The position numbers were made by a program, and so were the translations under genes. This document shows positions 56,913-64,000 of a DNA stretch of 64,000 nt, piece after piece (position 1 is the stretch's first letter; the number at the start of each line of letters is the position of its first letter). The notes beneath the pieces were generated by a model. That model was given only the letters and a program-made list of their open reading frames with translations. It searched no databases and was not told where the DNA came from. The stretch is from JAKFEW01 sp036675505 (lineage in GTDB: Bacteria; Cyanobacteriota; Sericytochromatia; S15B-MN24; JAQBPE01). The DNA is taken from positions 25,023 through 89,022 of the forward strand of contig JAKFEW010000017.1 of the NCBI GenBank assembly GCA_036675505.1. Direction: 5' to 3'.

Positions 56913-58079
56913 TTAGCGGGCGAGGCCCAGCTCGGCTAGCACCTCGTCGGTGTGCTCTCCCAGCCGCGGCGGCGGCCGGTGCTCGCGCGCACCCGATGCG
57001 GACGAGGTGGACTCCGAGAGCCGGTACGGCGGGCCGGGCGCCCGCACGGTGCCCACGGTCGGGTGCTCCATCTCGAGCACCAGGCCGCGGTCCGCGACCT
57101 GGGGATCCGTGAACACGCGCTCGAGGTCGTAGATCGGGCCGCACGGGATGCCAGCCTGGCGCAGTACGGCGAGCGCCTCGTCGCAGGTCCAGCGGGCGAA
57201 GGCCGCCTCGATCGCCGCGATCAGCGCGGGGCGGTTCACCAGCCGGTCCGCGTTGGTCGCGAAGCGCGGATCGGCCTGCAAGGCCTGGAGCCCGGTCGCG
57301 GCGCAGAACTTCGCCCACAGCGCCTCGTTGCCGACCGCCACGTTCACGTAGCCGTCGCGCGCCTTGAACGTCTCGTAAGGGGCGATCGACGGGTGCTCGT
57401 TACCCTGCCAGGTGGGCGCCTCGCCGGTCGCGAAGTACCGGCCGGCCTGGAAGGTCAGCAACGCGAGCTGGCCATCGAGCAGCGAGGTGTCGACGAACTG
57501 GCCGCGGCCGGTGCGCTCGCGCTGGAAGAGCGCGAGCATGATCGCGCTGAAGGCGAACATGCCGGCCGTGAGATCGGCGATCGGCACGCCCACCTTGGTG
57601 GGCGGCCCGGAGGCCGGGCCGGTGATGCTCATCAGCCCGCCCATGCCCTGGAGGATCAGGTCGTAGGCGGGGCGATCGCGGTTCGGGCCGTCCTGGCCGA
57701 AGCCCGAGATCGCGCAATACACCAGCCGCGGGTGGCGGGCCCGCACGCCGGCCTCGTCGAAGCCGAGCTTGGCCATCACGCCCGGCGAGAAGTTCTCGAG
57801 CAGCACGTCGGCGGTGCCGAGCAGGGCCTCGAGGGCCCGCTTGCCCTCGTCGCTTTTCAGATCCAGCGTGACGCTGCGCTTGTTGCGGTTGACCGAGAGG
57901 AAGTAGCTGCTCTCGCCGGCCTGGAACGGCGGGCCCCAGCCGCGCGACTCGTCGCCCTTGCCGGGCTGCTCGATCTTGATCACGTCGGCGCCCTGGTCGC
58001 CGAGCATCATGGCGGCGTAGGGCCCGGCGAGGGCGCGGGTGAGGTCGATGACGCGGAGGCCTGCGAGGGGCTGGGACAT
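56913..58079 (-). CDS. CaiB/BaiF-type CoA transferase
   Basis: A 388-residue family III CoA transferase. It opens with LAGLRVIDLTRALAGPYAAM, has NFSPGVMAKLGF, and the catalytic aspartate lies in RPAYDLILQGMGG; the GPPTKVGVPIADL block is typical. It moves CoA between a donor thioester and an organic acid. It lies between an amidase and an aminotransferase gene, so it may activate an acid from the same pathway. The acid cannot be deduced from sequence. Confidence 0.88.
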   Translation of the reverse strand: MSQPLAGLRVIDLTRALAGPYAAMMLGDQGADVIKIEQPGKGDESRGWGPPFQAGESSYFLSVNRNKRSVTLDLKSDEGKRALEALLGTADVLLENFSPGVMAKLGFDEAGVRARHPRLVYCAISGFGQDGPNRDRPAYDLILQGMGGLMSITGPASGPPTKVGVPIADLTAGMFAFSAIMLALFQRERTGRGQFVDTSLLDGQLALLTFQAGRYFATGEAPTWQGNEHPSIAPYETFKARDGYVNVAVGNEALWAKFCAATGLQALQADPRFATNADRLVNRPALIAAIEAAFARWTCDEALAVLRQAGIPCGPIYDLERVFTDPQVADRGLVLEMEHPTVGTVRAPGPPYRLSESTSSASGAREHRPPPRLGEHTDEVLAELGLAR

Positions 58080-58140
58080 GAAAGACCTTTCTACGGGAAC
58101 CGCCCCCCGGGGACCGGGGGGCGGCGGGACTACCTCCGGG

Positions 58141-59013
58141 TTAGGGGAGCAGCTCGGCGAGATCTTGGTAGGTCTCGGGCCGGCGATCGCGGTAGAACTG
58201 CCAGGTGTGGCGGGTCTCCTTGATCTGGTCCAGGTCGAGGTCCGCGATCACGAGGTCGTCTTCCTCGCGCGAGCCCGTCGCCAGGAACTGGCCACGCGGG
58301 TCGACGAAGTAGCTCTGGCCGTAGAACTGGCCGATGTTCCAGGGCGCCTCGGTGCCGACGCGGTTGATCGCGCCCACGAAGTAGCCGTTGGCGACCGCGT
58401 GCGCGGGCTGCTCGAGCTTCCAGAGGTACTCGGAGAGGCCGGCGACGGTGGCCGACGGATTGAAGACGATCTCGGCACCGTTCAGGCCCAGCAGGCGCGC
58501 GCCCTCCGGGAAGTGGCGGTCGTAGCAGATGTACACGCCGACCGCGCCGTACTTGGTCTTGAAGACCGGGTAGCCCAGGTTGCCGGGCTTGAAGTAGAAC
58601 TTCTCCCAGAAGCCGGGATGGGTGTGCGGGATGTGCTGCTTGCGGTACTGGCCGAGGTTCGTGCCGTCCGCGTCGATCACGCAGGCCGTGTTGTAGTAGT
58701 TGCCGATGCCCACCTCTTCGTAGTAGGGCAGCACGATGACCATGTCGTGCTTCTTCGCGAGCTCCTGGAAGAGCTTGATGGTCGGGCCGTCCGAGGGCTC
58801 GGCCGAGGCGTACCAGCGGGTGTCCTGCTCGGCGCAGAAGTATGGCCCGTAGAAGATCTCCTGGAAGCAGAGGATCTTCACGCCCTGCTTGGCGGCCTCT
58901 TCGACGAAGCGCACGTGCTTGTCGTTCATGTGCTTCTTGATCTCGTCGATCGGCTTGTCGCTCGCGATGTCGCAAGCCGCCTGGACGAGGCCGCAACGAA
59001 CGTTCCTGGCCAT
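58141..59013 (-). CDS. Nitrilase-family amidase (beta-ureidopropionase-like)
   Basis: A 290-residue carbon-nitrogen hydrolase. The catalytic triad Glu52 (CFQEIF), Lys125 (YRKQHIP) and Cys163 (YICYDRHFPE) is intact, and WEKFYFKPGN and GAINRVG match N-carbamoyl-beta-alanine amidase or N-carbamoylputrescine amidase. An AAGGAG site precedes the ATG. It leads the unit that continues with the CoA transferase (61 bp gap) and the aminotransferase. With that context reductive pyrimidine breakdown is the best guess; no dihydropyrimidinase is present in the window. Confidence 0.87.
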   Translation of the reverse strand: MARNVRCGLVQAACDIASDKPIDEIKKHMNDKHVRFVEEAAKQGVKILCFQEIFYGPYFCAEQDTRWYASAEPSDGPTIKLFQELAKKHDMVIVLPYYEEVGIGNYYNTACVIDADGTNLGQYRKQHIPHTHPGFWEKFYFKPGNLGYPVFKTKYGAVGVYICYDRHFPEGARLLGLNGAEIVFNPSATVAGLSEYLWKLEQPAHAVANGYFVGAINRVGTEAPWNIGQFYGQSYFVDPRGQFLATGSREEDDLVIADLDLDQIKETRHTWQFYRDRRPETYQDLAELLP

Positions 59014-59161
59014 CGGTGGGGGTCTCCTTCCGAATTCGTCGGATCGGGATTGGGGGCAGCGGCGCGGTCGCCTGTTCCCGGGACCCGCGCGGATCCCTGA
59101 TTCTGAACGATCGAGGGGCTGTCCGTCAAGCAAACGAGGGTCCCGCCAGCATGCATGAAAA

Positions 59162-59192
59162 GGGCCGGTCGCCTGGAAGAGGCGACCGGCCC
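59162..59192 (-). terminator. Intrinsic terminator of the NHL gene
   Basis: A 13-bp perfect stem GGGCCGGTCGCCT / AGGCGACCGGCCC closes a 5-nt loop; on the minus strand it is followed by TTTTCATGC. It lies 45 bp past the NHL gene stop. Confidence 0.9.
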
Positions 59193-59237
59193 GACGTCCC
59201 GCGGACGCTCGGTTACTTGGTTGGCAGCGCCCGCGGC

Positions 59238-60626
59238 TTACTTGGCCGGGTAATAAACGTTGCTCAGGCCGTTCGGGTTGTTATAGAGGCGGCCCGGGGC
59301 GAACTTCTGGATGCGCTTGTTGCCGGTGTCGGAGACGAAGATGTAGCCGTCCTTGTCGATCGCGATGCCGTAAGGGCGGTCGAACTGGCCGTTGCCGCGA
59401 CCCGCCGAGCCGAACTCCGAGATGAAGCGGCCGTCACGGTCGAAGCGCTGGACGCGGTTGTTGCCGCCGTCGACGATGTAGACGTCGCCGTTGCGGTTGT
59501 CGACCGCGAGGTCGCTCGCGCCGCGGAACTGGCCGGGGCCGGCGCCGCTGTTCGCGCCGAACTGGAGGATCGGGCGGCTCGAGCGGGCGTCGTACTTCTT
59601 GACGGCGGCGCCAGGGCCACCGGCGTTGTCGAGGACGTAGATGAAGTTGGCGTTGTCGACGGCCATCCCGCGGAACCCGCCGTTGATCGAGGCGTTGGCC
59701 GAGGTGCCGGCGAAGTCGCGGGAGGCCGCGGCCAGGTTCACGTCGAAGAGCACGACCTTGCTGGTGCCCGACGAGCTCACGCCGATCTGGCCCGAGTTCA
59801 GCACCGCGACGTCGAAGTTGTTCTTTACGTTCTCGCCGAACTTCGTGATGTACTCGCCGTCGGCGCTGAACTTCACGACGCGGTCCTTGTTGGTCTCGGC
59901 CACGTAGACGTTGCCGCCCGCGTCGATGTCGACGCCGTACGACCACGACAGGTGGGTGAAGAGGTTGAAGAAGCCGCCCTCGTTGCCGTTCTGGACGCCG
60001 AGCTTGTTGCCGCCGAAGCGCTTCACGAAGCCGCCGTTCAGGTTGTACTTCTTGACCTCGCAGCGGCGGTCCAGGAAGTTGCCCCAGCCGATGCGGTCGA
60101 CCGCGTACAGCGAGCCGCGGTTGTTGTCGATCGCCAGGCCGTACGGCTCGACCAGACCGCCGATGGAGGTCAGGAAGGCGTTCGAGGCGGCGGCGATCGC
60201 CGGGCTCAACATGATCTGCGGGAGCGAGACCGTGGTGTTCGGCATGACGTCCGCGATGATCGAGCCCTGGGTCGCCACGAAGACGTAGTCCGGGCGGTTC
60301 ACGACGATGATCTGCTTGCCCTGCGGCACGTTCTGGAGGACGAAGTTGCCCGACGAGTCGGTGCGCGTCGAGACCGGCGGGGTCACGTTCTGGACCTCGA
60401 TCCAGACCTCGGGGATGCCCATCTTGGTGCGCTCGTCCAGGATCCGGCCCGTGACGATGCCGGTCGGCAGGCGGTTGTTGTACATGCCGACCGGGTTGAG
60501 CAGATCTCCGCTGCCACCGACTTCCATCGCGGGAGAGGACGGGGAACGGCCGCATCCGGTCGACGCCAGGAGGCCGGCCACGAGGGCCAGGCTGGCGAGA
60601 TGCTGGATTCGGAACGTCTTGGACAT
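59238..60626 (-). CDS. NHL beta-propeller lipoprotein
   Basis: A 462-residue exported protein with lipobox LASTGC. Residues about 50-140 are a carboxypeptidase-regulatory-like domain (GIVTGRILDERTKMGIPEV, then DSSGNFVLQNVPQGKQIIVV). The rest holds about six NHL repeats, for example AVDNRNGDVYIVDGGNNRVQRF and AIDKDGYIFVSDTGNKRIQKF, forming a beta-propeller. Such proteins bind ligands or partners at the surface. The ATG at 60626 follows GGGGTGA. A TTAA-N7-TTAA pair lies just upstream of it. Confidence 0.85.
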   Translation of the reverse strand: MSKTFRIQHLASLALVAGLLASTGCGRSPSSPAMEVGGSGDLLNPVGMYNNRLPTGIVTGRILDERTKMGIPEVWIEVQNVTPPVSTRTDSSGNFVLQNVPQGKQIIVVNRPDYVFVATQGSIIADVMPNTTVSLPQIMLSPAIAAASNAFLTSIGGLVEPYGLAIDNNRGSLYAVDRIGWGNFLDRRCEVKKYNLNGGFVKRFGGNKLGVQNGNEGGFFNLFTHLSWSYGVDIDAGGNVYVAETNKDRVVKFSADGEYITKFGENVKNNFDVAVLNSGQIGVSSSGTSKVVLFDVNLAAASRDFAGTSANASINGGFRGMAVDNANFIYVLDNAGGPGAAVKKYDARSSRPILQFGANSGAGPGQFRGASDLAVDNRNGDVYIVDGGNNRVQRFDRDGRFISEFGSAGRGNGQFDRPYGIAIDKDGYIFVSDTGNKRIQKFAPGRLYNNPNGLSNVYYPAK

Positions 60627-60651
60627 CGCGGTCACCCCTTTGGACAGATTT

Positions 60652-60666
60652 TTAACGCGCTGTTAA
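60652..60666 (-). promoter_or_regulatory. TTAA-N7-TTAA element before the NHL gene
   Basis: Read on the minus strand the element is TTAACAGCGCGTTAA, almost the same as TTAACAGCCGCTTAA found before the LssY_C gene. It lies 26-40 bp before the ATG, near where promoter boxes are expected. An OmpR/PhoB-family regulator is a plausible binder. Confidence 0.45.
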
Positions 60667-60786
60667 GTGCTAGTGAGATCGTTATCGCGCTGTACCTCCG
60701 GCGACTTGCTTATCACCAGGTTAAAGTATGGGGAAAGTGCGGTGAAAAGGCTAGCCCAGCGGCCTCTCACGGGCCAAAACGGCCAG

Positions 60787-60829
60787 GGGCGGAGAACCAG
60801 CGAGCGACTTGCGCTCCGGTTCTCCGCCC
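60787..60829. ncRNA. Strong hairpin in intergenic region (candidate structured RNA)
   Basis: A 12-bp perfect stem GGGCGGAGAACC / GGTTCTCCGCCC encloses a second stem GAGCG/CGCTC with an ACTTG loop. There is no T run on either side at full strength, so it is not a standard intrinsic terminator. It lies past the stop of the small gene at 60888 and before the NHL gene; it could protect an mRNA 3' end or be part of a leader. Confidence 0.35.
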
Positions 60830-60887
60830 TTGCCTCTTCGCGGCTCTCCCTGCGCCCATCCGGGGGGGAGGCTGCGGGCGATTCAGC

Positions 60888-61142
60888 TCAGCTGAAAAGC
60901 TTTTTCCGGCTGACCTGATCAAAGACCGTCCGCACGACCTGATCGACCAGCTTGTCATGGAAGGTGGCGATGTCGGCCTGGTGGGCGCCGAGGCCCGGCA
61001 CGAACTCCACCACCACCCGCTGTCCGCGCTGCATCTGCACGACGAAGAGCAGCCAGCCCGTGCGCGCCCCATCGCGGAACGCGAGCGTGCCGCACTGGCC
61101 GCCGTCGCCCTTGCGTTCCAGCGTGATCTCCCGGATCTCCAT
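60888..61142 (-). CDS. Small conserved-looking protein of unknown function
   Basis: An 84-residue soluble protein: EIREITLERKGDGGQCGTLAF, then WLLFVVQMQRGQRVVVEFV and a helical, charged C-terminus (DQVVRTVFDQVSRKKLF). The ATG at 61142 is used, with GAAGGG upstream. It is transcribed in the same direction as the CvpA-like gene 68 bp upstream. No family recognised. Confidence 0.5.
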   Translation of the reverse strand: MEIREITLERKGDGGQCGTLAFRDGARTGWLLFVVQMQRGQRVVVEFVPGLGAHQADIATFHDKLVDQVVRTVFDQVSRKKLFS

Positions 61143-61210
61143 ACTCACAACCCTTCTCGCGATCACATCCCACGCGCATATTACGCGCGGGCGCGAGCCG
61201 ATTCAGCGAG

Positions 61211-61744
61211 TTATGTCACAATCTGGCCGTCGGCCGCGGAGTGGCGCGGCTTGATGGCCTTCGGCGGCCGGACGACGGATTTGATGATCGGCTGGTAGGC
61301 CTTCATAAAGAACGAGGCCTGGAAGTAACGCTGGTTCGGTTTGTAGTGGTAGGCCTTCGCCGACTGGTAAATCGCGACGCCCGGCACACAGCCCACGAGC
61401 ACGCCCGTGATGACGCCGAGCAGCGCGCCCACGGCCTTGTCCGCGGTGCCCAGGCCGATCTTCTCGAGCAGGCCGGTCGCGAGGAAGCCGATGCCTTGGG
61501 CGACGCCGAAGAAGAGCAAGAACGACGCGATCCGGTTCACCACCAGGAACTGGGGCGAGCTGACAGGAACCGAGTAGCCCAGCATGGGCGCGGCGATCGT
61601 CGGCAGCGCGGCCGAGAGGCCGAACGCGATGAGGACGGCCACCAGCGTTACGACACTGCGGATGAAGCCCGTGATGTATCCCTTCAAGCTGAAGGAGATG
61701 AACACGAGGAACAGCAGGATGTCGACGAAGCCCGGGGAGAACAT
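61211..61744 (-). CDS. CvpA-family membrane protein
   Basis: A 177-residue protein with four membrane helices, opening FVDILLFLVFISFSLKGYITGF, then VNRIASFLLFFGVAQG and DKAVGALLGVITGVLVGCV. These match the CvpA/colicin V production family, named after E. coli CvpA; its biochemical role is unsettled. The frame is open further upstream; I use the ATG at 61744, the first to give a family-like start, although its ribosome site is weak. Confidence 0.7.
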   Translation of the reverse strand: MFSPGFVDILLFLVFISFSLKGYITGFIRSVVTLVAVLIAFGLSAALPTIAAPMLGYSVPVSSPQFLVVNRIASFLLFFGVAQGIGFLATGLLEKIGLGTADKAVGALLGVITGVLVGCVPGVAIYQSAKAYHYKPNQRYFQASFFMKAYQPIIKSVVRPPKAIKPRHSAADGQIVT

Positions 61745-61838
61745 AGGGCGGCTGGGGCCTCCGATAACCGTAGCTCGGTTCATGTACCACATCGGGGCTG
61801 GCCCCACATGGGATGCCGGGTGGTATCCTGGTGCGCGT

Positions 61839-62648
61839 ATGGCCCCGACCCCCGAGATCTTGCGCCGGGCGCGCGCCGCCTTGTTCGGCCACGCCGCGCT
61901 CTGGATCCCCGCGTTCCTTACCATCATCTTGCAGGACATGGTCCTGCCGCTCGCCGCGCGCGGCGGGCACCCCGGCCAGGCGGTCGCGGGCTTGATGGCG
62001 GCGATCGGCTCGGTGATGATCGGCGCGGGCTGGCTCGCGATGATCGGGGTGGCGCTGCGCGGCGAGACGCCCGGCATCAAGGCCTTCGCGGACGGCGTGA
62101 ACACGCGCTGGGTGCCGATCGTGATCGGCAACGTGGCTTACTGGCTGGTGATCCTGGCGCTGGCCGGCCTGGCCTTCTGGTACGGCCACACGACCTATTC
62201 GTTCGATGCGCTGATGAGCTGGATCAAGCCCGTGCTCGAGCTACCCGTGGAAAAGCAGCAGGCCGCGCTCGACCCGTCCAAGATGCCGCCTGCCGTGCTC
62301 GGCTGGATCAACGTCGCCGCGCTCTGGTTCGTCGGCTTCCTGCTGGTGAACGCGCTGCTGATCTTCTGGCAGCCCCTGGTGGTGCTGCGCGATCGCGGCT
62401 GGCTCGCGGCCTGGGCCGAGAGCACGCGGCTGGTCTTCGCCCGGTTCGGCCAGGTGCTGTCGATCGGCGCGCTGCATGTCGCGGGCCTCTTGCTTGCGCG
62501 CATGCTGATGGCCTCGCTGCAGCCGCTGCCCACCTTCGTCGGCGTCGCGCTCTACGTGGGCGTGGTGGGGCTCTTCATGATCGCCTACGCCGCCATCGTG
62601 GAAGACGCGCTGCCCCCACCTGGCGAGCTCGTCGACGTCGAGGCCTGA
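61839..62648 (+). CDS. Polytopic membrane protein of unknown function
   Basis: A 269-residue protein with six hydrophobic spans (for example PIVIGNVAYWLVILALAGLA and VAALWFVGFLLVNALLIFW) and short polar loops. The layout resembles DUF975/YesL-like integral membrane proteins, in which six helices span residues 20-250, but no exact motif is visible. The ATG at 61839 follows a TATCCTGGTGCGCGT stretch with no strong ribosome site. It diverges from the CvpA-like gene across about 95 bp. Function unknown. Confidence 0.6.
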   Translation: MAPTPEILRRARAALFGHAALWIPAFLTIILQDMVLPLAARGGHPGQAVAGLMAAIGSVMIGAGWLAMIGVALRGETPGIKAFADGVNTRWVPIVIGNVAYWLVILALAGLAFWYGHTTYSFDALMSWIKPVLELPVEKQQAALDPSKMPPAVLGWINVAALWFVGFLLVNALLIFWQPLVVLRDRGWLAAWAESTRLVFARFGQVLSIGALHVAGLLLARMLMASLQPLPTFVGVALYVGVVGLFMIAYAAIVEDALPPPGELVDVEA

Positions 62649-62749
62649 GCGACGGGTATGATGGGCTCGCGAATGGATCGTCGACCGGCTCCAGGCATCC
62701 CTGCCTTCCGCCGGCACTAGTCCATCCTTGGACGTCGCAGGAGCCGCCC

Positions 62750-63127
62750 CTGACCGCCCCCCTGAACCCTGACAAGTTCCCCGACGTCCGACCGGATCGC
62801 CTGCGCTTCTGGACCCTGCGGTTCCTGGCGTGGGGCTTCTCGCTGCTCGGCCTCGGGGCGATGGGCTTCGCGCTGGCACACGGCGCGCTCGCGTACTACG
62901 GCACGAAGAACGGCCTGGAGCTCGAGCGGATCGTGAACGCCGCCCAGCTCTTCGGCGGCTCGCTGGGCGGCGGCCTGGTGATGCTCCTGATCGGCCAGGC
63001 CGCCCGCGTGCTGCTCGCGATCGAAGAGAACACCCGCCTGATCGCGTTCCATACACGTCCGCGACCGCGGCCACCGGAACCGGTTGCCGAACGCCGTATC
63101 CCAGGCATCGAGCGCCTCAAATCCTGA
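62750..63127 (+). CDS. Two-span membrane protein with apparent CTG start
   Basis: A 125-residue protein with two hydrophobic segments: FLAWGFSLLGLGAMGFALAH and LGGGLVMLLIGQAARVLLAI, then a proline/arginine-rich tail. No ATG, GTG or TTG lies in frame near the coding-like start. A CTG at 62750 has AGGAG about 7 nt upstream, a good ribosome site, so I use it as the start. This is the second apparent CTG start in the window. No family recognised. Confidence 0.55.
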   Translation: MTAPLNPDKFPDVRPDRLRFWTLRFLAWGFSLLGLGAMGFALAHGALAYYGTKNGLELERIVNAAQLFGGSLGGGLVMLLIGQAARVLLAIEENTRLIAFHTRPRPRPPEPVAERRIPGIERLKS

Positions 63128-63143
63128 TGCGGCATCGGCTTTC

Positions 63144-63180
63144 TTAATTCACGGATGGGCGAAGTTTAGGCAGCCCTTAA
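63144..63180 (+). promoter_or_regulatory. Partly periodic TTAA-like boxes upstream of the peptidoglycan-binding gene
   Basis: TTAA at 63144 and 63177 are 33 bp (three times 11) apart, with TTAG at 63166 on the same 11-bp register; the position at 63155 does not fit. The last box reads CCCTTAACCGG. The similarity to the elements before the LssY_C and NHL genes is suggestive but weaker. Confidence 0.3.
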
Positions 63181-63244
63181 CCGGATTTCGGACGGCCGGC
63201 CGGATAGAGGGAGTGTCCACCCCCCTCGTTGGAGGTCGCCCCCG

Positions 63245-64000
63245 ATGATGAACGCCACCCGCCCCGTCGGCATGCCCGTCGCCCCTGCGCCTTACCAGGC
63301 GTACGGCACGCCCGCTGCCGCCCCGGTGGCCGGCCCCCAGCCCGTCGCGGTGTACGTCCCCGGCCAGGCGCCGGTGACCGCCAAGAGCGGCGGCATCCTG
63401 GAGGTCGTGAAGAGCATCTTCAGCGGCATCGTCAACTTCTTCAAGAAGCTCTTCGGCGGTGGCGGCGCGACCACCACGCCCGGCACCGTGCCCGGCACGA
63501 CCCCGACGCCCGGCACCACGCCCGCCGGCCAGGTCGACGACGCCACCCTCGCCCAGCAGTTCGGCCTCAAGAACGACCCCGCGAACCTCGCGGCCTTCCG
63601 CGAGATCCTCGCCCGCACGCAGGCCGAGCCCGGCGTGATCGGCCCCGGCACCACCAACCGCGACGCGGTCGTCGAACTCCAGCAGGTGCTCACCCAGTTC
63701 GGCCACCCGGTGCCCGTCACCGGCCAGTTCGACCCCGCGACCGCCGAGGCCGTGATGGCGTGGAAGAGCAAGGTCGGCCTGACCGAGCCGTTCCTCTTCG
63801 CGAACGGCCAGCCCGGCGCGACGCCCTTCATCGACGCACGGGCCCGCACCAAGATGATCGAGATCCTGCAGGGCGGCCAGCCGACCACTGGCCCTTCGGC
63901 GACCAACCCGACGGCCCCGCCGCCGTTCTCGCCGCTGCCCCCCTCGCTCCCGCCCGCGCCGCCGCCCTTGCCGCCCGCGCCCCCGCCGGCGCCCCCGGCC
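63245..64000 (+). CDS. Peptidoglycan-binding-domain protein, right-truncated
   Basis: At least 252 residues; it runs off the window. The N-terminus is Pro/Ala-rich (PVAPAPYQAYGTPAAAP), followed by a helix LEVVKSIFSGIVNFFKKLFG and a Pro/Thr/Gly linker. Residues about 134-200 resemble a PG_binding_1 domain (RDAVVELQQVLTQFG, TGQFDPATAEAVMAWKSKVG). It ends in a Pro-rich run at the right edge. GGAGG lies 9 nt before the first ATG of a double ATG. No signal peptide is visible, so secretion is uncertain. Confidence 0.7.
   Translation, partial: MMNATRPVGMPVAPAPYQAYGTPAAAPVAGPQPVAVYVPGQAPVTAKSGGILEVVKSIFSGIVNFFKKLFGGGGATTTPGTVPGTTPTPGTTPAGQVDDATLAQQFGLKNDPANLAAFREILARTQAEPGVIGPGTTNRDAVVELQQVLTQFGHPVPVTGQFDPATAEAVMAWKSKVGLTEPFLFANGQPGATPFIDARARTKMIEILQGGQPTTGPSATNPTAPPPFSPLPPSLPPAPPPLPPAPPPAPPA

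Noticed and set aside
1..64000. CRISPR arrays, rRNA and tRNA genes
   Set aside because: I saw no regularly spaced repeats with unique spacers and no recognisable rRNA or tRNA sequence; a covariance-model scan would be needed to exclude small RNAs.

Overview
The window is a high-GC bacterial chromosome segment with about 68 protein genes, no rRNA or tRNA that I can see, and no CRISPR array. The cell appears to have two membranes: there is an AMIN-like/beta-barrel protein ending in phenylalanine, and more than a dozen lipoproteins with clear lipoboxes. Several gene orders recall the Firmicutes/Cyanobacteria side of the tree (remA-gmk-rpoZ-coaBC; holB next to a RicT/PSP1 gene). A mevalonate operon is also present. 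A non-photosynthetic relative of Cyanobacteria (Sericytochromatia-like) or another deep-branching diderm would fit, but this is a low-confidence guess from gene content.

Layout. 0-3.7 kb (minus strand): aldo/keto reductase fragment, an HTTM membrane pair, moaE-moaD and two lipoproteins. 3.8-9.2 kb (plus): mevalonate operon mvaA-mvk-fni-mvaD-pmk with 4-bp overlaps, from HMG-CoA to IPP/DMAPP; HMG-CoA synthase is not here. 9.2-12.2 kb: a P-loop kinase and two divergent citrate synthase genes, one fused to a DNA-binding domain and carrying a His-to-Gln change, with a 17-bp palindrome between them. 12.2-16.8 kb: PspC protein and the coaBC-rpoZ-gmk-remA block, then an FtsB-like divisome protein. 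17-27.4 kb: RlmI-like methyltransferase and a run of envelope lipoproteins, the AMIN/beta-barrel protein, a TPR protein and a SHOCT-like protein, with several strong hairpin terminators. 27.5-39.6 kb: a GT4 glycosyltransferase and the glycolytic run gap ... pgk-tpiA-gpmI. A roughly 6.3-kb AT-richer insertion splits gap from pgk; it carries a large DDE transposase, an imperfect direct repeat around a small gene, and several small lipoprotein genes. 39.6-48.8 kb: a degenerate GGDEF protein, holB (apparent CTG start), ricT-like PSP1, a spermidine-synthase-like membrane fusion, a sugar-type ABC binding protein with one permease only, and a lipoprotein cytochrome c. 48.8-51.1 kb (minus): a J-like/transmembrane/cytochrome c fusion, moaC with a C-terminal extension, and moaA. 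51.3-55.4 kb: a tandem array of paralogous lipoproteins. 55.5-59 kb (minus): nitrilase-family amidase, CaiB-type CoA transferase and class III aminotransferase. 59.2-64 kb: NHL beta-propeller lipoprotein, CvpA-like protein, membrane proteins (one with an apparent CTG start) and the start of a peptidoglycan-binding protein.

Working together: the mevalonate operon feeds isoprenoids, gap-pgk-tpiA-gpmI is lower glycolysis, and moaA/C/D/E (split over two loci) make molybdopterin. The most interesting signals are: the citrate synthase/DNA-binding fusion with its operator-like palindrome; the convergent cytochrome c genes that share a 32-bp perfect palindrome at their stops; the J-like-cytochrome fusion; TTAA-N7-TTAA repeats upstream of lipoprotein genes, reminiscent of Pho boxes; and the insertion inside the glycolytic run.
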